A stretch of 13,882 nt of DNA, taken from the NCBI GenBank assembly GCA_016928525.1, contig JAFGKO010000387.1, positions 1 through 13,882 of the forward strand, read 5' to 3'. The position numbers and the translations under genes were made by a program. Shown piece after piece: positions 1 to 4,470 of this stretch. The notes under the pieces were generated by a model that saw only the letters and a program-made list of their open reading frames with translations, was not told the DNA's origin and searched no databases. This DNA comes from Anaerolineales bacterium (GTDB lineage: Bacteria; Chloroflexota; Anaerolineae; Anaerolineales; Villigracilaceae). The first letter of the stretch is position 1. Every line of letters starts with the position of its first letter.

Positions 1-146
1 ATCATGATAATTGGCTTCACAATCTGATGATCTCCACTTCCTTGTCTGGGGTTAGCCCCTAACCACAAATTCCAGTAGTATCAGGAAATTTCATATCATA
101 CGCGGACACTTTGACGTGGCTCAGCGCAAGCTTCAACAGTTTCCGT

Positions 147-179
147 TAAAAAAATAACGGCCACTTCGAAAGTGACCGT
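147..179 (-). terminator. Rho-independent terminator of the sigma/anti-sigma unit
   Basis: On the minus strand a 10-bp stem (ACGGTCACTT / AAGTGGCCGT, one G-T wobble, 3-base loop; plus coordinates 157-166 and 170-179) is followed by TA and a run of seven T (148-154). It lies 15 bases past the stop of the anti-sigma-like gene, so it ends that transcript. Bases 1-146 upstream show no convincing gene. Confidence 0.88.
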
Positions 180-193
180 CAATTTGAGTACCG

Positions 194-583
194 CTAATCG
201 CTTATCTGCTTGTTCACAACGAAAAAGGCGATCCAGAAGAAACCGGACAGTCCAAAGATCACGTAAGGCGCAATCGGGTTCTCGTCCGCCAGGAAAATCA
301 GGGACATTCCGAACATGAACGTAGTGAGCACCGCCAGGATCAAAAAGACATTGTGCTGAACCATCAACTTCTTTACTTTTCTTAGTGCTTCCATTTCATT
401 CTCCTTTCTTAATGGCGCGGGGATCTCCTGCAAAGATGTTGCATTCTTCGCCTGTTCGGCGAGAGTTGCCAATTGAGGGTCGGTCTTGAGATATTCTTCG
501 ATCAAATTACGAGTGTCAGCACTCACCTCATCTGCCAGGTAAAGAGGCAGCAAATCAATGATCAGATGCTTTGGGATGTTCAT
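194..583 (-). CDS. Putative membrane anti-sigma factor, zinc-less
   Basis: The 129-residue protein probably holds the co-encoded ECF sigma factor inactive at the membrane. Residues 8-38 (DLLPLYLADEVSADTRNLIE, then YLKTDPQ) match the pattern of the zf-HC2 anti-sigma N-terminus, but the Cys/His zinc ligands are missing. Two hydrophobic segments follow, about residues 78-98 and 105-122, with a charged linker at 55-75. The start at 583 has an AAAAGGA ribosome site 7 bases upstream and overlaps the sigma gene by 29 bases, which suggests translational coupling. The terminator at 147-179 follows. Known: such partners are often co-transcribed with group-4 sigma factors. Inferred: the anti-sigma role, from position and N-terminal pattern. 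It could instead be a membrane protein without sigma-binding activity. Confidence 0.7.
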   Translation of the reverse strand: MNIPKHLIIDLLPLYLADEVSADTRNLIEEYLKTDPQLATLAEQAKNATSLQEIPAPLRKENEMEALRKVKKLMVQHNVFLILAVLTTFMFGMSLIFLADENPIAPYVIFGLSGFFWIAFFVVNKQISD

Positions 584-1067
584 AGTATTTTTCCTTTTCT
601 AACTGAGCCTCTGCGAGCTTCAAGCGCGCACGATGCACCTTTACTTTGACAGTTGTCAGTGGCAATTTCATGACACGGGCAATCTCCTCGTAAGACAGTT
701 CGTGTTGAATTCGCAGAAGAAACGCCGTGCGGTCCACTTCGGAAAGCATTTGGATGGTATCTACCGCGTGCTCCAGTTCCAGGCGGGATTCAACCAGATG
801 GTCAGGGCCGGGTTGCAGATCGACAAGCTCGTGACTTAATTCCACTTTTCGATGCGCATGGCGTTTCTGGTTCAAATACAAGTTGCGAGCTATAGCGAAA
901 AGATAAGCCTTCACTGTCTCTGTGCGAATTTTATGGCGCCCAACCCAGGCGCGGGCGAAGGTCTCTGACGTAAGGTCATCCGCATCCTCCGCGCTCCCTG
1001 AAAGCCAGAAGGAGTAACGGTACACATCCTTGGAATAACGCTCGTAAATCTCATGAAATGTGATCAT
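555..1067 (-). CDS. ECF-type RNA polymerase sigma factor
   Basis: This 170-residue protein is a group-4 (extracytoplasmic function) sigma factor that directs RNA polymerase to a small regulon. The sigma-2 domain spans about residues 7-73, with the typical DADDLTSETFARAW segment at 28-41 and the DNA-reading stretch AIARNLYLNQKRH at 58-70. The sigma-4 domain spans about 98-152, with helix-turn-helix LSYEEIARVMKLPLTTVKVK and then VHRARLKLAE. Its length is normal for the family, with no extra C-terminal domain. The ATG at 1067 fits the domain start; the ribosome site is weak. It overlaps the anti-sigma-like gene at its 3' end and is transcribed away from the lipoprotein cluster. The signal and regulon are unknown. 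Confidence 0.93.
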   Translation of the reverse strand: MITFHEIYERYSKDVYRYSFWLSGSAEDADDLTSETFARAWVGRHKIRTETVKAYLFAIARNLYLNQKRHAHRKVELSHELVDLQPGPDHLVESRLELEHAVDTIQMLSEVDRTAFLLRIQHELSYEEIARVMKLPLTTVKVKVHRARLKLAEAQLEKEKYYEHPKASDH

Positions 1068-1085
1068 CAGGTATCTCTACTCTAC

Positions 1086-1113
1086 ATTACACATTTGAGC
1101 TAAAAAAGTTACA
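1086..1113 (-). promoter_or_regulatory. Candidate ECF autoregulatory promoter
   Basis: Reading the minus strand toward the sigma gene, TGTAAC (1113-1108) followed by a T-run resembles ECF -35 boxes of the AAC type. TGTAAT lies 16 bases further (1091-1086). Autoregulation is common for ECF factors. The -10 assignment is weak and no second copy proves it. Confidence 0.3.
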
Positions 1114-1148
1114 ACCTTTGCAAACTGGATTAAAATCCACTCAACCTT

Positions 1149-1337
1149 ATGACTCACCGGATTGACCCCTCCCCCGTAAAAAATCCCCGCTTCTTTCGCG
1201 GATGCTTCCCCCTCCGGGGACGATGCGACACGGATCAGCATAAGCCTCAGCCTGCCACCGTGCAATCAAGCAAAGACACCACTGTGGGGAGAATCCCGTC
1301 CATCCCGATTCCCACAAAAGGAAAGTTGAGCTGGTAA
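1149..1337 (+). pseudogene. 62-codon ORF resembling a decayed recJ 5' end, coupled to lipoprotein 1
   Basis: The first 13 codons match the recJ start at 4471 in 29 of 39 bases. The proteins begin MTHRIDPSPVKNP here and MTRWLDPRPVKTA in RecJ, and a later G-x-x-P-L also aligns if a one-codon gap is allowed. The rest has no likeness to RecJ or any family I recognise, and the composition looks non-conserved (Pro, Arg, Thr). The stop TAA shares its last base with the ATG of the lipoprotein gene (TAATG at 1335-1339), so translation through it could feed the next gene. Either it is a remnant of a recJ-bounded duplication, or a small real leader ORF. No clear ribosome site is visible. I think a remnant is more likely, without certainty. 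Confidence 0.35.
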
Positions 1338-2443
1338 TGAAAATCATCGCTTTTCTGCTTGTCTTCCTCCCTCTCCTTGCCGCCTGCGCCGCGCCGACCT
1401 CCATAGCGACTCCCACCCCCGCGCCCGTTTCTACCAAAGGCGCGGAGACCGAGACCCTTGCAGCAGGAACCCCAACTATGTCCCCAACCCTCACGCCGGA
1501 TTTGGTGACAATGGACGAGTTGGGGATCACGGACTATAGAGCCAAAAAAACTTTTGAGGGCATGCCGGAGACCCTCACCCGTGAAGCTGACGGAAGCTAT
1601 TCGGTCACGGCAAAATCAAATGAGGAAGGAGCCATCACCGAAGGGAAATATACGATTGACATAACAACCTTCGATTTCCATTTGGAAATGAAAAATTTTT
1701 ATTCCCCAGGAACCGTTGAAGCCACAGATGAACAGGGTAATAAGGTCAGATTGATCTGGAATAATGAGCTGGGTTGGGTCAAGGAGTTTACAAACCTGTC
1801 AACGGATATCGAGAATCCGACGGAATTCGATTACGAATACAGAGTACCCATGCTACAGTCCCTCTTGCTTCAACATGAGAGTCCTTTTAAGCCAGGTGGA
1901 GGCTTGGATTTTAGGTTAAGAGTGGACTCAGAAAACTCAAAAGTTATCTATTTTCGTACTGATGATAATGTGGGGAACCTCGCTCGAGTAACCGACTACT
2001 GGTTGAAAGTAAAGATGCCCAATGGCGAATCTTTCATAGTTAACCCGGTTGATATCGATAATGAAGAGGGGAGAGCGATAATCTTGACCGCCTATGGGAA
2101 AAATGCTACGAAAGACGCAGACTCAAGAGCCAAATTACAAAATTGGATAAAAGATCCAACAGCTGCATATTGGTTTATAGTGAGCGCAGACCCATCTTTT
2201 TTGGAAAATTTTCAGCTTGTTGCAGCTATAGATGCAACAGATTACAGTGATCTTAACTATTTATTTGAACTCCAAGATAAAGATATTAATAGCTTAAAAT
2301 TTGGCAAATTTATGCCTAATGATTTAATTGGCCGTATATCTCTTCTAGGATCTGAATTTTCCGCTACTTTACCTCAAAAATTACAAACGATGATTCTTCC
2401 TGTCAACACTAATATGCTGGCAGTGAATCCCGCAATCGAATAA
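1337..2443 (+). CDS. Lipoprotein 1, paralogue of the gene at 2689, unknown function
   Basis: The 368-residue protein has a lipoprotein signal peptide with lipobox LAAC ending at Cys17, then a Thr/Pro/Ala-rich linker to about residue 53 that would tether the domain at the outer face of the membrane. Residues 54-145 begin PDLVTMDELGITDYRAK and are clearly homologous to lipoprotein 2 (shared EADGSYSV, YTID, ATDE-GN-V-LIW). The middle has diverged, and likeness returns near the C-terminus (QTMILPVNTN versus QIMRLPVTSS). I recognise no enzymatic motif or named domain. The ribosome site is weak and distant (AAAAGGAAAG at 1316-1325), and the start overlaps the stop of the upstream ORF as TAATG. The 3' half is visibly more AT-rich than the 5' end. 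A secreted binding or structural role is possible but unproven. Confidence 0.85.
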   Translation: MKIIAFLLVFLPLLAACAAPTSIATPTPAPVSTKGAETETLAAGTPTMSPTLTPDLVTMDELGITDYRAKKTFEGMPETLTREADGSYSVTAKSNEEGAITEGKYTIDITTFDFHLEMKNFYSPGTVEATDEQGNKVRLIWNNELGWVKEFTNLSTDIENPTEFDYEYRVPMLQSLLLQHESPFKPGGGLDFRLRVDSENSKVIYFRTDDNVGNLARVTDYWLKVKMPNGESFIVNPVDIDNEEGRAIILTAYGKNATKDADSRAKLQNWIKDPTAAYWFIVSADPSFLENFQLVAAIDATDYSDLNYLFELQDKDINSLKFGKFMPNDLIGRISLLGSEFSATLPQKLQTMILPVNTNMLAVNPAIE

Positions 2444-2471
2444 AAACTAAAAAGTAATCGTTCTTTATACA

Positions 2472-2500
2472 TTGATTCTCTGTTTTTTTTCTGCTACTCT
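2472..2500 (+). promoter_or_regulatory. Promoter of the first Cys-rich peptide gene, leaderless type
   Basis: TTGATT (2472-2477) and TACTCT (2495-2500) are 17 bases apart, and the ATG follows the -10 by six T. No Shine-Dalgarno exists between them, so transcription would start at or next to the start codon. The stretch CTGCTACTCTTTTT is repeated identically before the paralogous gene at 4111. Confidence 0.55.
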
Positions 2501-2506
2501 TTTTTT

Positions 2507-2656
2507 ATGAAACGTTTTCTTCTCTTCGCAGGAATTTCTTTATTTACTTTATTTTTTTATGTAGCTGCTATCACACAGGTGAGGGCATCCGCCCCATGCT
2601 GCGCCTATGATCCGTGTCGTTTGAACAGGACTTTCGTACCGATAGGTCGTGAGTAA
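2507..2656 (+). CDS. Tiny secreted Cys-rich peptide A (49 aa)
   Basis: The ORF encodes a 49-residue precursor. It starts MKRFLLFAGISLFTLFFYVA (basic N-terminus, hydrophobic core), has a signal peptidase site after VRA (residues 25-27), and gives a mature peptide of about 22 residues beginning SAPCCAYDPCRLNR. Cys31, Cys32 and Cys37 are in the mature part. It is a paralogue of the peptide at 4111. Across the shared core APCCAYDPC all four codon differences are synonymous third-position changes, and the N-terminal codons for FLLF differ synonymously too, which is strong evidence for protein coding. Its own leaderless-type promoter precedes it. Lipoprotein 2 begins 32 bases after its stop with a strong ribosome site, so the two are probably one operon. 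No family is recognised. Vicinal cysteines could form disulfides or bind metal (inference). Confidence 0.75.
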   Translation: MKRFLLFAGISLFTLFFYVAAITQVRASAPCCAYDPCRLNRTFVPIGRE

Positions 2657-2688
2657 CCCAAAGAACGTTATCCAGCCAGGAGGAAAAC

Positions 2689-3891
2689 ATGAAATCCTTG
2701 AAGTCCGCTTTTATCCTGTTGATTCTGCTAACTGCTTGCGCCGCGCCCACGCCCGTTGCGACTCCTGCCCCGACCATCCCCAGTATTCCCACTTCCCCGC
2801 CGCCAACCCCAACCGTGGCCCCGACCCCCACGCCGGATTTAGTGACAATGGATGAGTTGGGGATCACGGACTATAGAGCTAAACAAACTTTTGGTGAGGA
2901 TATGCCAAAAACTGTTACCCGTGAAGCTGACGGAAGCTATTCCGTCAATGCCATAGGCTACGAAGGGGAGAATAAGACGGAAAAGAAGTACACCATCGAC
3001 ACCTCAAGTTGGAACTTAAACACTGACATCAAAAACGCCTATGCCCCAGCAACCGTTAATGCCACGGATGAGGAAGGTAACCAGGTCACCCTTATCTGGA
3101 GCGCCGAACAAAAGGCTTGGCGCGTGCCTTTTGCCATGATCCCCGACACAGAGCTCAATAAGATTGACCAACATCCTTTTGTTCCTGAAGGGGATGAGAA
3201 AATAGCCGTTGAGTCAGCGTTGCTTTGGTTTAGGGACAATCCTCCCTTCACCGATGCGGCGGTGGAGAATTATAAAGAGTATGGGGGAAATGTAGTGAAC
3301 GCTGGCTTTGATACTATAGTAAAAGGCAATGCCGTCTTTTTACGTCCTGAAGCTATTCAAAGTGAAAATAATGCACATCCCAATGCCGACAACTCTACCA
3401 TAAAATTCTCGCCCCTATGGATAAGGCAAAACATCAATGGAAAACTCCAAGACATTAATATTATAGTTAATTTGGATAGTCCTGACAAAAACAATTATAA
3501 AGTATTGTTAGGAATTCCTATGGGAATGAGCCTGTCTGAAATATCTGCCACAAAAGGACAAGACGGTTTGAATGAGGAAATACAGTATTACTACGGTGAT
3601 TCGCCATTCTATTATCCGTTTGTAGCTTTATACGCGGATCAAGATCCCGATATAAAAGCTCTCCTTGCTTTACCGAATAATGATCCGGGGAAATTGACAT
3701 TCCCAGGTTACAATGGGCAATACAAGTTCTATGACATTTTTTATAAATTAAAGAGTGAAGTTAATAATGATCCAACGATATTTAGGGAATTTGTTATAGG
3801 TACAAAGAATCCTAATGGTGGAAGAATCTATATGAGTTTTCCTCCGGAAATCCAAATCATGCGTCTCCCTGTAACCTCTTCAAGGAATTAA
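2689..3891 (+). CDS. Lipoprotein 2, paralogue of the gene at 1337, unknown function
   Basis: The 400-residue protein has a lipoprotein signal peptide with lipobox LTAC and Cys17, at the same residue number as in lipoprotein 1. A Pro/Thr-rich linker runs to about residue 49. The conserved segment starts PDLVTMDELGITDYRAK, continues TREADGSYSV and ATDEEGNQVTLIW (about residues 50-137), and a variable middle follows. The C-terminus has QIMRLPVTSS, matching QTMILPVNTN of the paralogue. The start at 2689 is fixed by AGGAGG at 2678-2683. It is the second gene after peptide A, likely co-transcribed, and presumably acts outside the cytoplasmic membrane. I see no catalytic motif. The likeness to lipoprotein 1 is strongest at both ends and weak in the middle, which suggests duplication followed by rapid divergence or domain replacement. 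Confidence 0.87.
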   Translation: MKSLKSAFILLILLTACAAPTPVATPAPTIPSIPTSPPPTPTVAPTPTPDLVTMDELGITDYRAKQTFGEDMPKTVTREADGSYSVNAIGYEGENKTEKKYTIDTSSWNLNTDIKNAYAPATVNATDEEGNQVTLIWSAEQKAWRVPFAMIPDTELNKIDQHPFVPEGDEKIAVESALLWFRDNPPFTDAAVENYKEYGGNVVNAGFDTIVKGNAVFLRPEAIQSENNAHPNADNSTIKFSPLWIRQNINGKLQDINIIVNLDSPDKNNYKVLLGIPMGMSLSEISATKGQDGLNEEIQYYYGDSPFYYPFVALYADQDPDIKALLALPNNDPGKLTFPGYNGQYKFYDIFYKLKSEVNNDPTIFREFVIGTKNPNGGRIYMSFPPEIQIMRLPVTSSRN

Positions 3892-4075
3892 GCTAGTGAA
3901 AGTCAAAATCAAACCTAAGGCATAAATATACTTGATTAAATATAAATTATTGGGGGTAGAGGACTTGAAGCAAGAGGAACTATCCGAGTGATCAAAGACA
4001 ATTTGACCTGAAATACAAACGATGTTGCCATTCTCCTATCAGTACATTTGTAACTTGATGAAGCTTAAAGATAAC

Positions 4076-4104
4076 TTATTTTTGCCTAATAGCTCTGCTA
4101 CTCT
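4076..4104 (+). promoter_or_regulatory. Promoter of the second Cys-rich peptide gene, leaderless type
   Basis: TACTCT (4099-4104) lies six bases before ATG, in CTGCTACTCTTTTT, identical to the box before peptide A. The -35 candidate TTATTT (4076-4081) at 17-base spacing is weak. The rest of the gap 3892-4098 is AT-rich and shows no gene; TTGTAACTT at 4048-4056 echoes the box upstream of the sigma gene. Confidence 0.5.
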
Positions 4105-4110
4105 TTTTCT

Positions 4111-4257
4111 ATGAGGCGTTTCCTGCTGTTTTTCTGTATATTCCTTTTTGCGATCTTTGCCTATTTCTCCTCAATAAAGCCGGCCCGGGCCGATGCCCCA
4201 TGTTGTGCCTATGATCCATGCTGTGCCAGTAACTGTTTTGATTATGATCTTGTGTGA
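4111..4257 (+). CDS. Tiny secreted Cys-rich peptide B (48 aa)
   Basis: This 48-residue precursor is a paralogue of peptide A. It has MRRFLLFFCIFLFAIFAYFS as signal core, a cleavage site after ARA (residues 25-27), and a mature peptide of about 21 residues starting DAPCCAYDPCCASNCF. Cys31, Cys32 and Cys37 fall at exactly the same residue numbers as in peptide A, and it adds Cys38 and Cys42. It ends in acidic residues (DYDLV), whereas peptide A ends in a more basic tail. There is no Shine-Dalgarno; the -10-like TACTCT six bases before the ATG implies a leaderless message. It follows lipoprotein 2 by 219 bases and has its own promoter. No family is recognised. Function unknown: a secreted signal, toxin-like or metal-binding peptide are all open. 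Confidence 0.75.
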   Translation: MRRFLLFFCIFLFAIFAYFSSIKPARADAPCCAYDPCCASNCFDYDLV

Positions 4258-4313
4258 TGTTTTTCAAACCCAGCACCAGCTCCTTCAGGTTGAGACCCCA
4301 TCGCGACACATTT

Positions 4314-4364
4314 ATCCGCGAATTCATGCTAATCTACTAAAAAAATTCGCGAAGATTAGCGGAT
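4314..4364 (+). repeat. Intergenic inverted-repeat element with crossing arms
   Basis: Three inverted pairs occur: ATCCGC/GCGGAT at the ends (4314-4319, 4359-4364), CGCGAATT/AATTCGCG (4317-4324, 4344-4351) and GCTAATCT/AGATTAGC (4328-4335, 4353-4360). The last two cross rather than nest. It looks like a dispersed intergenic repeat between peptide B and recJ. The remainder of 4258-4470 shows no gene. Confidence 0.55.
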
Positions 4365-4458
4365 GTCAAATGCTTGTGAAAGAGGTCTATTTGATTAACT
4401 ATGTGAGAACGCGTTACACTGCGGCTTGGCTTAAAACCGCTTTTTGCATGGAAACAGT

Positions 4459-4464
4459 TACAAT
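4459..4464 (+). promoter_or_regulatory. -10 element of recJ, leaderless type
   Basis: TACAAT lies six bases before ATG at 4471, with no ribosome site between, so the recJ message is probably leaderless. No good -35 is seen at 17 bases. This supports the ATG at 4471 over the in-frame upstream TTG at 4444, which would lie upstream of the predicted transcript start. Confidence 0.5.
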
Positions 4465-4470
4465 ACCGTC

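Noticed and set aside
51..68. GGTTAG-CCC-CTAACC mini-hairpin near the left edge.
   Set aside because: Only six base pairs, no T-run and no gene beside it; not enough to call a terminator or repeat.
1220..1260. Minus-strand reading AEAYADPCRIV, similar to AYDPCR of the Cys-rich peptides, as a third peptide copy.
   Set aside because: It lacks the double cysteine, a signal peptide and a start nearby, and lies on the opposite strand; likely chance.
4444..4470. An upstream in-frame TTG start for recJ adding nine residues.
   Set aside because: The -10 element TACAAT lies inside that extension, and MTRWLDPRPVK at 4471 looks like the natural RecJ N-terminus.
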